64,000 nucleotides of DNA from Hymenobacter radiodurans (lineage in GTDB: Bacteria; Bacteroidota; Bacteroidia; Cytophagales; Hymenobacteraceae). A program made the position numbers and the translations under genes. Shown piece after piece: positions 30,206 to 39,380 of the stretch. The stretch's first letter is position 1; each line of letters starts with the position of its first letter. The notes under the pieces were generated by a model, which saw only the letters and a program-made list of their open reading frames with translations, made no database searches and was not told the origin of the DNA. The DNA is taken from contig NZ_CP037922.1 in assembly GCF_004355185.1 (NCBI RefSeq), positions 2,232,001 through 2,296,000 on the forward strand, written 5' to 3'.

Positions 30206-30381
30206 AATGCCCCCAAGGTGCTTATCGCCAGTAATTACGACCCGCTCGATGGCAAGTCCCTACTGCCCCAGCGTAGCTACTGTGCGGCCACCAAGGGCGC
30301 CAGAACGTGGGTAGCACCATGTTCGGGCCAAGTGCTTCGCGGCCTAGCCTACAGCGAAGTTGTAAGGTACGCCGACCTTGA

Positions 30382-31167
30382 TTATAGACTGCCTGTGCGC
30401 CCGCCATCAACGGGTAGGCTGGTGCCCGTGATATAGCCTGCCGCCGGTGACGCAAGAAAGGTTACCACCGCGGCCAGCTCGCTGGCCTGGCCAAAACGGT
30501 GGGCTGGAATCTGCTGGAGCATGGCGGCCTCCACTTGTTCTTTTGTTTGGCCCGTATTGCTCATTCTCTGTGCAATGAGCGACTCGTGGCGTTGCGTCAC
30601 AATTGCGCCAGGCAGGATATTGTTCACCGTAATGCCTTGCCCGGCTACCTCATTTGCCAAGGTTTTGGCCCAACTGGCCACGGCACCCCGAATAGTGTTG
30701 CTTACCCCTAGCCCCGCTAGGGGTATCTTAACCGACGTGCTGATAATATTGATGATTCGCCCGTAGCCGCCCGCCACCATGCCTGGCACCAGTGCCTGCG
30801 CCAGAAGCTGATTGCAGAGTACGTGCTGGGCAAAGGCTGCTTCAAATTCGGCGGGAGTGGCCGTCAGCAGTGGCCCGGCCGGTGGCCCACCAGTATTGTT
30901 AACCAAAATCTGGAAGCCATGCGGGTGCGTGGCTAGGTAGCCCGCCACGACTTCGGCTACTTTGGCTGGCTGGGCGAAGTCGGCCACCAAAAAATTGTGC
31001 TGCTGCTGGGCTGGAGTGGGCAGAGCAGCGGCTACTGTCCGCAGTCGGGCCTCGTCGCGGGCGAAGAGCGTAACGGTGGCACCAGCCTCGGCCAGTGCCT
31101 CAGCGGTGGCTCGGCCGATGCCCTGCGTGCTGCCGCCCACTAGGGCGTGGTATGGACGTAGAGTCAT
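30382..31167 (-). CDS. SDR family oxidoreductase with atypical active site
   Basis: 261-residue Rossmann-fold protein of the short-chain dehydrogenase family: cofactor motif GGSTQGIGRA, NNTGGPPAGP in place of the usual NNAG, IINIISTSVK with the catalytic-position Ser, and the C-terminal YITGTSLPVDGG. Where the catalytic Tyr-x-x-x-Lys should be, the sequence reads LGVSNTIRGAVASWAK, so both Tyr and Lys are missing. A distinct SDR subgroup shares this feature. It sits next to the LLM flavoprotein gene in an electrophile-response-like cluster. Catalysis may be altered or absent. Confidence 0.88.
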   Translation of the reverse strand: MTLRPYHALVGGSTQGIGRATAEALAEAGATVTLFARDEARLRTVAAALPTPAQQQHNFLVADFAQPAKVAEVVAGYLATHPHGFQILVNNTGGPPAGPLLTATPAEFEAAFAQHVLCNQLLAQALVPGMVAGGYGRIINIISTSVKIPLAGLGVSNTIRGAVASWAKTLANEVAGQGITVNNILPGAIVTQRHESLIAQRMSNTGQTKEQVEAAMLQQIPAHRFGQASELAAVVTFLASPAAGYITGTSLPVDGGRTGSL

Positions 31168-31301
31168 AGAAAGAGTACGAGTGGCATAAAATAGGTCCTT
31201 ATCGGCCTGGTCAGATACTACGTAACCAGAACCGACAAGGGCCTATAAAGCGCCCACCAATAGGTAAATTCATTTAACCAGAGCGCCGCAAATACCAGTT
31301 A

Positions 31302-32348
31302 TCAGGCGTGAACTGCCTGTTTGGCTTTGCGCAGCAAGGGGGCTACCCGGGTGCCAAGTAACTCAATGGATTGTAATACTTTATCGTGACTTTGAGCGGC
31401 AACATCCTGCTGGAAGGTGACCCGCGAAATGCCCCCCAGTGCCTCGCTGTGGCGAAGAATCTTGGCTGCTACTTCCTCGGGGCTACCCACCAGCAGCGCC
31501 CCCTGCGGGCCAGTTTGGGCATCAAATTGAGCCCTTGTCACCGGGGAGCCGCCACGCTCCCTGGCACGCGCTGTGAAGGTGCGGGCATAGCCGGGAAAAA
31601 ATTCTTCGTGCGCCTGTTCAGTGGTTTCGGCCACGTAGCCGAGCGAGTGTAGACCCACTTTTAACGTTTCGGGCGAGTGCCCGGCTCGGCGACCGGCTTC
31701 CCGGTATAGGTCCACTAGGGGCCGGAAGCGGTGCGTATCGCCGCCAATGATGGCCACCATCAGCGGTAGCCCCAACTGACCGCCCCGCACGAATGAGGCC
31801 GGGGTGCCGCCCACGCCCAGCCAGATGGGCAGCTGGGGCTGCGCGGGCCGCGGGTAAATTCCCTGACCCGTGAGGGCCGGCCGGAACTTGCCTGACCACG
31901 TCACGCGCTGTTGGTCGCGCACCTGAAGCAGGAGATCCAGCTTTTCAGCAAACAATGCATCGTAATCGTCGAGGTCAAAGCCAAATAGGGGGAACGCTTC
32001 AATGGAGGAGCCGCGACCCACTACCAACTCCGCCCGGCCTTGGGAAATTAAATCTAGGGTGGCGTATTCCTGAAATACGCGCACTGGATCGGCCGCACTG
32101 AGTACCGTCACAGCGCTGGTCAGGCGGATGCGCTTGGTGCGAGCAGCCGCAGCGGCCAGAATAACGGCGGGGGCAGAGTCCAAATATTCGGAGCGATGGT
32201 GCTCGCCCATACCAAATACATCGAGGCCTACCTGATCGGCGTATGCAATACGGTCGAGCAATTGGCTCATGGCTTCCACCCCAGTCGGCGTTTTGCCGGT
32301 GCTGTTGCTGAGCAGTAGTGCCGCGAAACTATCAATGCCAATTTCCAT
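31302..32348 (-). CDS. LLM class flavin-dependent oxidoreductase
   Basis: 348-residue luciferase-like monooxygenase with a TIM-barrel fold and FMNH2 as cofactor. Signatures are MEIGIDSFA, FGMGEHHRSEYLDSAPAVILAAAAARTKRIRLTSAVTVL, and GRAELVVGRGSSIEAFPLFG. It is in the cluster with SDR, YceI, an MhqD-like esterase and a VOC dioxygenase-like gene, all on the same strand. The substrate is unknown. Confidence 0.93.
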   Translation of the reverse strand: MEIGIDSFAALLLSNSTGKTPTGVEAMSQLLDRIAYADQVGLDVFGMGEHHRSEYLDSAPAVILAAAAARTKRIRLTSAVTVLSAADPVRVFQEYATLDLISQGRAELVVGRGSSIEAFPLFGFDLDDYDALFAEKLDLLLQVRDQQRVTWSGKFRPALTGQGIYPRPAQPQLPIWLGVGGTPASFVRGGQLGLPLMVAIIGGDTHRFRPLVDLYREAGRRAGHSPETLKVGLHSLGYVAETTEQAHEEFFPGYARTFTARARERGGSPVTRAQFDAQTGPQGALLVGSPEEVAAKILRHSEALGGISRVTFQQDVAAQSHDKVLQSIELLGTRVAPLLRKAKQAVHA

Positions 32349-32408
32349 AGGGGTTCTTTATTGGGGTATTTCCCCGTAGTATGAGTGCAAGTGAACAGAA
32401 GGAACACT

Positions 32409-32439
32409 AACGGCTCTCCCTGAATTGGGGAGAGCCGTT
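32409..32439 (-). terminator. Hairpin after the YceI gene
   Basis: AACGGCTCTCCC pairs with GGGAGAGCCGTT across a short loop, 25 bases beyond the YceI stop codon. There is no T run, so it may be a stabiliser rather than a strong terminator. Confidence 0.6.
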
Positions 32440-32463
32440 GGCCTAAGCGGGAGGTTTGAAGCC

Positions 32464-33123
32464 TTAACGGGTGGCTACACCTTTGGCTTTGGCGATTATG
32501 TTAAAGCTCAGCGTAAACGTATCATCAATAGCTTTGTCGGCCGCAGTGCCAAATAGGGTAGAGCCGAATTTGACATCGTACTTGGTGCGGTTTACCGTGG
32601 CTACGCCCGAAGCGGCTGCCACACCGTTTTTCACGCCTACTTTGGCTGGAAAGCTGATGAGGTTGGTTTTGCCTTTAATGGTCAAATTACCCGTAACAAT
32701 GGCGTTGTTACCGTCGGCGTTACCCTTCAGCGGCTTGACACTGGTGATGACGAAGGTAGCCGTAGAGTATTTTTCCACACCAAAGAAGTCATCCGACTTG
32801 AGGTGACCAACTAGTTTGGCGTTGTAATCGGCATCAGTGAGGTCTGTGTTCTTTAGGGAGGTCATATCCACAACGAACGTACCGCCCACCAACTGGGTAC
32901 CCTTCACTTGCACAGTGCCTTCTTTCAGATTTATGGTTCCGCTGTGCTGGCCACCAACTTTCTTGCCCGTCCAGCCGAGCGAACTCAACTGCGGCTGTAC
33001 TTGGTAGATTTCCGCAACGGCTTTGGCAGTGGCCGGTTTGCTGGTGACTAAGCCGTTGGCTGCCTGTACGGGAGTCGATAGTATGGTAGCGGCAAATACG
33101 AGGGATGAGAGGAGCTTTTTCAT
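32464..33123 (-). CDS. YceI family lipid-binding protein
   Basis: 219-residue exported protein. A signal peptide (MKKLLSSLVFAATILSTPVQA) leads into the YceI lipocalin-like beta barrel that binds isoprenoid or amide lipids (SSLGWTGKKVGGQHSGTINLKEGTVQV, TSLKNTDL, SDDFFGVEKYSTATFVITSVKPLKG). In many bacteria yceI genes are induced by stress and controlled by MarR-type regulators. Two palindromes upstream of this gene are good operator candidates. Confidence 0.93.
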   Translation of the reverse strand: MKKLLSSLVFAATILSTPVQAANGLVTSKPATAKAVAEIYQVQPQLSSLGWTGKKVGGQHSGTINLKEGTVQVKGTQLVGGTFVVDMTSLKNTDLTDADYNAKLVGHLKSDDFFGVEKYSTATFVITSVKPLKGNADGNNAIVTGNLTIKGKTNLISFPAKVGVKNGVAAASGVATVNRTKYDVKFGSTLFGTAADKAIDDTFTLSFNIIAKAKGVATR

Positions 33124-33190
33124 GATTTTATGATGGAGTTAATGGGTTGCTGGCCTAGATTTCTGAGAGGAAGAATATTATGTATTTTTA

Positions 33191-33219
33191 TATGTACATA
33201 CATTTAATGTACGTACATA
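33191..33219. promoter_or_regulatory. Operator-like palindrome upstream of yceI
   Basis: TATGTACATAC and GTACGTACATA form an inverted repeat with one mismatch around a 7-base A/T centre, about 70 bases ahead of the YceI start codon. Size and symmetry suit a MarR- or HxlR-type winged-helix regulator, but no such gene is in the window. Confidence 0.5.
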
Positions 33220-33243
33220 GTTCTTTGTAAGTGAAAATAATTT

Positions 33244-33257
33244 TAGGTACTTACCTA
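33244..33257. promoter_or_regulatory. Second small palindrome upstream of yceI
   Basis: TAGGTA and TACCTA flank a two-base centre, about 120 bases upstream of the YceI start and 40 bases after the esterase stop. It may be a second operator. Confidence 0.3.
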
Positions 33258-33299
33258 TAGTATTTAGCAGGATTGAGAATTCGTTAAAGTGTGTGTCGC

Positions 33300-33982
33300 C
33301 TAAGGTTGCTTTGTCAGCCATTGGCGGGCTGCAACCAAACTGCTCATCGATATCTCGTGTCCACCCTCAAAGACTTCATAGTGCGGAAGGATGCCCAGCG
33401 TTCGTAAAAAGCTTAGAGCCTCGTCGGCGTGAAAAGCAGGTAGCTTGTCATCGTAGCGGCCGTGGCTAAGGAAAAACTGTACTTGCTGCACCTCCGATGC
33501 TGGGGCATGGTGCTTGCGCGACTCGTTGAGCAGGCGCCCGCTAAAGGCCAGCACGCCCCGTATCTTAGAAGGGTAAGCCAAGGCCAAATCAAAGGCCATA
33601 ATTGCCCCTGACTAAAGCCCAGCAGGTACACTTGGCCGGCAGGGGTACCATAGCGGGCCGTGGCTTCACCCAGAAAGCGAAGCAGCAATTGCTGGCCAGC
33701 TAGCTGTTGGGCTTGGTTGAAGATAGGTTTGCCCGAGGAAAATTCGACTTGATAGAAACCGAACCCAGTGCCAAACTCCAGCGGGGCACGCACCAACAGC
33801 ACCAGGGTCTGTGCGTCGGCCAACTGCTCGCCTACTGACAACAAGTTCAACTCATTGCCGCCTACTCCGTGCAGCAAAAGCAGTAGTCGCCGGGCGCCAG
33901 TAATCTGGGCTGGGTTCAGCAACCGGTAGGCCAAGGATAAATCGGTTAGCAGTGGTGACTGCGACGCGGTAGCGAAGGTCAT
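33300..33982 (-). CDS. Alpha/beta hydrolase, phospholipase/carboxylesterase family, MhqD-like (frameshifted at 33605)
   Basis: Cytoplasmic serine esterase of about 227 residues after adding one base to the CCCC run at 33605-33608, which restores YLLGFSQGAIMAFDLALAYP. The catalytic triad is Ser in GFSQG, Asp in HGRYDDKLP and His in EGGHEIS. The N-terminus LLLLLHGVGGNELNLL holds the oxyanion loop. It lies 57 bases downstream of the VOC dioxygenase-like gene, a pairing that resembles the mhqA/mhqD set of Bacillus used against quinones. Confidence 0.88.
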
Positions 33983-34039
33983 GAAGTTGTTTGCGTAACA
34001 CGCAGAGAAAAAGAAGGCAGTTCCAGTGATTGATTCTAC

Positions 34040-34987
34040 TTATGGCCGAACCGGTTCCTCAGTGCGCAGCAGGACACGAATGCCCCACGGGTCTGTTGTT
34101 ACCGGGCCTTCGGGAGTTGGCGCCAGGGAGTAGCCAGCCTGCTGCAAGCGCGTAGCCGCCGCCTTTCTGGAACTATCATCGGGGAGCCACAACTCCCACT
34201 TCAGGAGCCGTGCGTCCTCGTCGGTGGCGACCGGTGCGCCGGCAGCCCACTCATTCAGCGCTAGCTGGTGATGATACCCGCCGGTTGACAGAAACAAAGC
34301 GCCGGACAGGCTCCAGGTTACAATATCTAGTCCCAACGCCTGGTGGTAAAAGGCCGCGGCCTCTGGCAGATTACCCACGTAGAAGTGTAGGTGGCCCATG
34401 GTTGTGCCTTTCGGTAGACCCTGCCACGGCTCATCTTCGGCGGCCTGCAACACACCGGCCACATCGAGTGGATCGAGAGCGGACTGGATTTCGCCTTCCG
34501 CGCTCACGAGCCACTCGCTACGAGGGCGGTCGCGGTACACTTCCACCGTGAAGCCGTCCGGGTCTACTAGGTATGTGGCTTCGCTGTATATATGGTCGGA
34601 GGAGCCAATGGGCACGCCCTGCGTCCGGACGTACCGTAGAAATCGGCCCAGTTCGGCCCGGGAAGGCAGTAGGAGCGCGAAGTGGTAGATGCCTAACCGG
34701 CCGCGCCGCGGCACGGGGCGTGCGCCCACCTGCTCATGCAGTGCCACTAGAACTTGGCTGCTGCCCGCCACACCTAACTCGGCCATGGCAGACTGCCCCT
34801 CAGCGCCCGGCGTATGACGCAGTAGGTGAAACCCGAGCACACCTTGGTAAAAGTTCAAAGATCGATTCAGACTGGCCACGGTGAGGTGCACGGTGCCCAG
34901 GCTAATAGCGGTTGGTAGCTGCTGGGCGGGGTGGTGGCCGATGCGCTCAATAGGTAATGAGGAGTAGGCAAGCAGGGTGGAGGTCAT
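34040..34987 (-). CDS. VOC family ring-cleaving dioxygenase-like protein (CatE/MhqA-like)
   Basis: 315 residues with two vicinal-oxygen-chelate modules. The first has metal-ligand candidates in SLGTVHLTV (His), LGIYHFALLLP (His) and GFTVEVYRD (Glu), and the second begins GTTMGHLHFYVGNL with GGYHHQLALNEW. The second module lacks the usual terminal Glu (GIRVLLRTEE), so only one Fe(II) site may be built per chain. Relatives cleave catechols or hydroquinones. It is the first gene of the esterase-YceI-LLM-SDR cluster. Confidence 0.88.
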   Translation of the reverse strand: MTSTLLAYSSLPIERIGHHPAQQLPTAISLGTVHLTVASLNRSLNFYQGVLGFHLLRHTPGAEGQSAMAELGVAGSSQVLVALHEQVGARPVPRRGRLGIYHFALLLPSRAELGRFLRYVRTQGVPIGSSDHIYSEATYLVDPDGFTVEVYRDRPRSEWLVSAEGEIQSALDPLDVAGVLQAAEDEPWQGLPKGTTMGHLHFYVGNLPEAAAFYHQALGLDIVTWSLSGALFLSTGGYHHQLALNEWAAGAPVATDEDARLLKWELWLPDDSSRKAAATRLQQAGYSLAPTPEGPVTTDPWGIRVLLRTEEPVRP

Positions 34988-35248
34988 AGCGGATTAGGTA
35001 GAAACCCCTTGCTGACAAGGCGTTTAATGGTGAGAACAAGACAAAGGTCCGTCCTTCACATACCTCCGCGCATTATCCTATGATAAGAAAACACTGCTGC
35101 TCCTACTTCGCCTGTGGGTCCTGCATTATAACCCATAGCCCGTGCAGGCACGATGAAGTTTCCTGCTGAACTGGTATGTGTGCCCATTGCAGCCTATAAA
35201 GCCGCCAATACGAAACACGCTGACCTTTCCCTAGCAACTCACCGAATC

Positions 35249-35845
35249 CTATTTTCCCAGTTGGGTTTGCCGCCGCACCCGGCTCAGTGATTCGGGGGTG
35301 ATGCCCAGATACGAAGCAATAAAATGCTGGGGCACGCGCTGGGCAATGCTGGGGTACTTGCGGAGGAAGTGCTGGTACTTTTCGGCCGCCGTCTGGCTCA
35401 GCGACGCATTGACGCGCTCCTGCAGAGCTACGTAACGGCCTTGCATCAGCAGCCGGAAATACCGCTCAAATATGGGGCATTGTGCGTACACGGTTTCCAA
35501 ATCTGCCTGCGAAAGCAGCATCATCTGCGAATCTTCCAGCGCGTCAATGTTCATCGTGCTGGGTTGCTGGGTCAGCAGGCTGTAAAGGTCTGACACCCAC
35601 CAATCTTCGGGCGCAAACTGCAGTGTGTGTTCCTGCCCCTGTGCGTTGATGGAATAGCTGCGTAAACACCCCTGAGTTACAAAGGCCAAATGAGAGCACT
35701 TGTCGCCCGAAATCAGAAGGTGCTGCCGCTTGTCAAGGGATAAGGGATGCAGGTGGTTCGCGAAAATGGCGAACTCCGCGTTGGTTAGGGCTACGCGCGC
35801 CTGCAAATGAGTCCGAAGTAAGTCGTGGGCTGAGGAAGCATTCAT
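35249..35845 (-). CDS. Crp/Fnr family transcriptional regulator
   Basis: 198-residue regulator with an N-terminal cyclic-nucleotide-binding-like beta roll (HLLISGDKCSHLAFVTQGCLRSYSINAQGQEHTLQFAPEDW split across residues 43-83) and a short C-terminal helix-turn-helix (VPQHFIASYLGITPESLSRVRR). Such shortened Crp-like proteins are common in Bacteroidota. No cysteine cluster for an Fe-S sensor is seen. Its target is unknown; the VOC cluster and the flavin reductase gene both flank it. Confidence 0.9.
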   Translation of the reverse strand: MNASSAHDLLRTHLQARVALTNAEFAIFANHLHPLSLDKRQHLLISGDKCSHLAFVTQGCLRSYSINAQGQEHTLQFAPEDWWVSDLYSLLTQQPSTMNIDALEDSQMMLLSQADLETVYAQCPIFERYFRLLMQGRYVALQERVNASLSQTAAEKYQHFLRKYPSIAQRVPQHFIASYLGITPESLSRVRRQTQLGK

Positions 35846-36107
35846 CAGGCGAGGAGTGACAGATTTTGTTATACGTGCTTTGCCATCTCCGATACAAATG
35901 CAATGTCATCTGCACGACGGTGTAGCCGCCGAAGGGTCGGCTTCACTTATTCTGTATCATCTCTGAGAAGCTTCGCAGTGTGTCTCATAAATTGTCTGCT
36001 CAAACAATTTAAATACTTAAGCATGCCGAATGCGGCTTTTAGCGGTTATGTATCTAATTGTTTTTGGGATCATTTCATCACTGAGATTACACGCCAACCA
36101 GCATTAC

Positions 36108-36740
36108 ATGAAGCGCATTCAAGCCCAGGATATTGAAACGATGGAAAAGATTTTCCGTCTTAATCTGATTAATTCTATTACGGGCTACAAGCCCGCTAAC
36201 CTCGTTGGGACGGCGGGCCTTGATGGGCGCACCAATTTGGCGATGTACAGTTCCGTAGTGCATTTGGGCTCCAATCCGCCCTACATCGGTATTTTTACCC
36301 GTCCTACCAGCGTGGCGCGCCACACCTACGACAATATCAAGGCCAGCGGCTGCTACACCATCAACCACGTACACGCCGACTTCACGGCGGCCGCCCACTA
36401 CACGTCAGCTCCTTTCCCGGAGGACGAATCGGAGTTTGAGATATGTGGACTGGGAGCTGAATTTCTGGACAACTTTCCGGCGCCATACGTCCGCGAAAGC
36501 CAGATAAAAATGGGGCTGCGACTGGTCGAGGAAATACCCGTAAAGGCCACCGGAACTACCTTGCTCGTGGGCAAAATAGAAGAAATCTACCTGCCCGGCG
36601 ACTTGCTGGCTGCTGATGGCTCGCTGAACCTGAATGGTGCTGGCAGCGCTTGCGTTTCCGGCCTCGATACCTATCATACAGCCCAAGAAATTGGCGCTTA
36701 CGCCTATGCTCGGGTAGGCCAGGGGCCGCAGCCAAAGTAA
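36108..36740 (+). CDS. Flavin reductase family protein
   Basis: About 210 residues from the ATG at 36108 (MKRIQAQDIETMEKIFRLNLINSITGYKPANLVGT). The FMN-binding split-barrel fold is indicated by SSVVHLGSNPPYIGIFTRP and NIKASGCYTINHV. The longer upstream frame begins with a hydrophobic stretch that is not typical of this cytoplasmic family, so I prefer the internal start. The enzyme may supply reduced flavin to monooxygenases such as the LLM protein nearby, which is inference. Confidence 0.9.
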   Translation: MKRIQAQDIETMEKIFRLNLINSITGYKPANLVGTAGLDGRTNLAMYSSVVHLGSNPPYIGIFTRPTSVARHTYDNIKASGCYTINHVHADFTAAAHYTSAPFPEDESEFEICGLGAEFLDNFPAPYVRESQIKMGLRLVEEIPVKATGTTLLVGKIEEIYLPGDLLAADGSLNLNGAGSACVSGLDTYHTAQEIGAYAYARVGQGPQPK

Positions 36741-36758
36741 GTCCGCGTGCTAGGAAAA

Positions 36759-37346
36759 TTAAACGGATACTACCCCCAGTTTCGCTAGTTCTTCCCATAC
36801 CCGATGTACGGGCAGGCCCATGACGTTGAAGTAGGAACCTTCCAGCCGCGTGACACCCACCATGCCTACCCAATCCTGAGCGCCGTAAGCCCCGGCTTTG
36901 TCTAGGGGACTAAAGTTGCGCACGTAAAACTCGATTTCGGCAGGGGAGAGAGCACGGAAATGAACGCGGGTCTGGTCGGAGAAAACAGTGCGCTGGCCGT
37001 CACCGGTGAGCAAACAGACGCCCGTAAATACATCGTGGGCGCGGCCCTGCAGGCGCGTGAGCATCTGTTTGGCTTCGGCCTCGTCCGCGGGCTTGTTCAG
37101 CACATCATCCTCCAGACAGACGATGGTGTCGGCGGTGAGTACCACCTCGTGGGGGGCTAAATCGGGGGCGTAGGTGGCGGCTTTGTGTGCAGCTAGATAT
37201 TCGGCAACCTCGCCACGATGCAGATGCGAGGGGTAGGTTTCGTCTACTTCCCGCAGGCGAATTTCGTAGTTCAGCCCCAGATCGGTGAGCAGTTGACGAC
37301 GGCGCGGCGAGTTAGACGCTAGGACTAGTTTGGTGACTACACTCAT
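36759..37346 (-). CDS. maf: Maf family nucleotide pyrophosphatase
   Basis: 195 residues. Hydrolyses non-canonical or excess nucleoside triphosphates (dTTP/UTP type) in the cytoplasm. The motif order is LASNSPRRRQLL, the REVDETYP segment, ADTIVCLEDDVLNKP, and FSPLDKAGAYGAQDWVG, all hallmarks of the Maf fold. Its start overlaps the stop of the DUF1015 gene by four bases (37343-37346), so the two are translationally coupled. Confidence 0.94.
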   Translation of the reverse strand: MSVVTKLVLASNSPRRRQLLTDLGLNYEIRLREVDETYPSHLHRGEVAEYLAAHKAATYAPDLAPHEVVLTADTIVCLEDDVLNKPADEAEAKQMLTRLQGRAHDVFTGVCLLTGDGQRTVFSDQTRVHFRALSPAEIEFYVRNFSPLDKAGAYGAQDWVGMVGVTRLEGSYFNVMGLPVHRVWEELAKLGVVSV

Positions 37347-38647
37347 ACCTGAAACGGGTGGTCTGATTCCTCGTCGTGAATAGAAGTGAACAGGAAACCA
37401 CCGATGGTTTTGGGATAAAAGAAAGTGGACTTGGGAGGCATTACGGCCCCGCTATGGCACACGCGCTCTACCTCGGCCATGGTTACTTCGTTGGTTATGA
37501 AGGCAGCACGCGCCTCACCGCGGTCGACGCGGGTAAGGCACTCGGTGAAGTTGCGCACGTACGCAATTCCCGCCCACGAGCGCTGCGCATCGGGGCCCAC
37601 AATGCCCAGCACGCGCTCCAGTACGAAGTAATGTAATACAGTGAGGTCCAGAGCTTTCACTTCGGGCGTGGTATCCCACGTAAGTTGCGAATGCACCTCG
37701 GGCCGCAGCCGAATTTTATAAGAATTGCCCCCCAGATACAGGCCAAAGGCCCACGGTTTGCCGGCAATGATTTCGGGCAAATCGTAAGCGTCATCCTTGG
37801 GTAGAATGGTGAAATAGGGTTCGAGGCGGGTCATGAATTCCTCGTCGCTCAGACCATTGGGCATCTCCAGCAGCAAGCGGTGGGTAGGCAGAATGCGCAG
37901 GTCGTTGGCCGCCGAGTTGGTCAGGTACATCAGATGATAATTCCACGGTTCTTTGCCCGTGGCCTGCGGGTCGGCTGCCAGGCGAGCCTGCCGGTAAGCC
38001 AGGCTGCCTTCGTAGCGGTGGTGGCCATCGGCCAGAATTACCTGCCGGGTTTCCAGTATTTCCTGAAATCGTCGAATAATAGCCGCATCCTGAATGACCG
38101 CCAGCACATCGCGGGCACCTTGATAGTCTTCTTCGGTCTGATATAGCGGGTCGCGCATGGCCTCGTCGAGGTAGTGCTCCAGCTCAAAATCTTCGTCGCG
38201 GTAGAGTCCGTGGGTGGCACTGGTCTGGAACTCGGTGCGGGCCAGCAGCTCGGCGCGGTCATTTACGGCCGCGGGCAAAGTGTTTTCGTGACGCAATACT
38301 ACCTCATCGCTCCAATCATACGCCCGGATATGGCACATGAACCCTTTACGGCAATATTCCTGACTACTACCCGGCAACCGGAAATACTGATAATACGCAT
38401 AAATACCCGGCAACTCATCCTGGCACAGCACGCCCTTTGCCTGCCATTCCGCCAGCCGCCGCTCCGCCTCGGCGGCGGCGTCCTCGCCTCGTGGCACCGA
38501 TAAATGAATGCTGTTTAACGGGTTGCGGTACAGCGCCTCCCGCTGCTTCGCCGACACTACATCAAACAGCGGCGATACGTAATCATCAATATGCTGACTT
38601 AACTGCGGATTGTAGCGCCAGCCGCGCACGGGTTGAATTTCAGCCAC
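37343..38647 (-). CDS. DUF1015 domain protein
   Basis: 434-residue soluble protein. The family hallmark is VILADGHHRYEGSLAYR, and the N-terminus (MAEIQPVRGWRYNP ... DDYVSPLFDVVS) and C-terminal PPKSTFFYPKTIGGFLF are also typical. Its biochemical role is not established, though relatives have been linked to D-serine or D-lactate metabolism neighbourhoods. It precedes maf in a two-gene unit. Confidence 0.92.
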   Translation of the reverse strand: MAEIQPVRGWRYNPQLSQHIDDYVSPLFDVVSAKQREALYRNPLNSIHLSVPRGEDAAAEAERRLAEWQAKGVLCQDELPGIYAYYQYFRLPGSSQEYCRKGFMCHIRAYDWSDEVVLRHENTLPAAVNDRAELLARTEFQTSATHGLYRDEDFELEHYLDEAMRDPLYQTEEDYQGARDVLAVIQDAAIIRRFQEILETRQVILADGHHRYEGSLAYRQARLAADPQATGKEPWNYHLMYLTNSAANDLRILPTHRLLLEMPNGLSDEEFMTRLEPYFTILPKDDAYDLPEIIAGKPWAFGLYLGGNSYKIRLRPEVHSQLTWDTTPEVKALDLTVLHYFVLERVLGIVGPDAQRSWAGIAYVRNFTECLTRVDRGEARAAFITNEVTMAEVERVCHSGAVMPPKSTFFYPKTIGGFLFTSIHDEESDHPFQV

Positions 38648-38709
38648 TCGAAAAAGGTAGAAATGAGGCAGTAAAGGTAGTAGTCGCCGTTTGACTGTAT
38701 GATTTTAGT

Positions 38710-39359
38710 TCAAGGAGCTAAGCGGCTACGCTTCCACTCATCGCCAACCTTCTCGTACACAATGCGGTCATGGAGGCGGCTGGGGCGACCCTGCCAGAAC
38801 TCTACACGGTGCGGACGCAAAATAAAGCCCCCCAATGCGGTGGGCGCGGCAGCGGATTTTCATTCGCAAAGCGTTGCTCTATTGCCTGCTCTCGCTGCTC
38901 CAGCTCTTCCCGGCTCCCGATCACCTGACTTTGCGGCGAGGCCCAGGCGCCTACCTGGCTAGCGCGCGGGCGACTCTGGAAATACTGGTCCGATAACTCC
39001 TGGGGGGCTTTTTCTACGCTTCCTTCCACCCGTACTTGGCGCTCTAAGCCAGGCCAGAAGAAGTTCAGGGCAGCCTGTGGATGCGTGGTTAATTCGTGCC
39101 CTTTGCGACTATCGTAGTTGGTGTAAAATAGAAACCCAGCATCGTCGGGGAGGCCTTTGAGGAGCACCACGCGCGTGGTAGGCTGGCCATCGGCGCCGAC
39201 GGTGGCCAGCGTCATGGCCGTAGGCTCATCGAGGTGGGCAGCGATAGCCTCATCTAGCCACGCCCGAAACTGACGCACGGCGTCGGGGAGCACATCGGCT
39301 TCGGTGAGGGTGCGTTGCGCGTAGGTTTTGCGCAGGTCGGCCAGTTGCTGGTCAGTCAT
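38710..39359 (-). CDS. pdxH: Pyridoxamine 5'-phosphate oxidase (frameshifted at 38828-38833)
   Basis: FMN enzyme that completes pyridoxal 5'-phosphate synthesis. The N-terminal part is intact ([65 protein letters not shown]). The frame stops after PRPPHWG because of a six-C run at 38828-38833. Seven C would read [17 protein letters not shown] ... KRSRLAP, the expected C-terminus with the PLP-binding arginine residues, and give 216 residues. A vitamin B6 gene is unlikely to be truly broken, so I suspect a base-call error. Confidence 0.93.
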
Positions 39360-39380
39360 GGAAGGAGGATTTAAAGAGCG

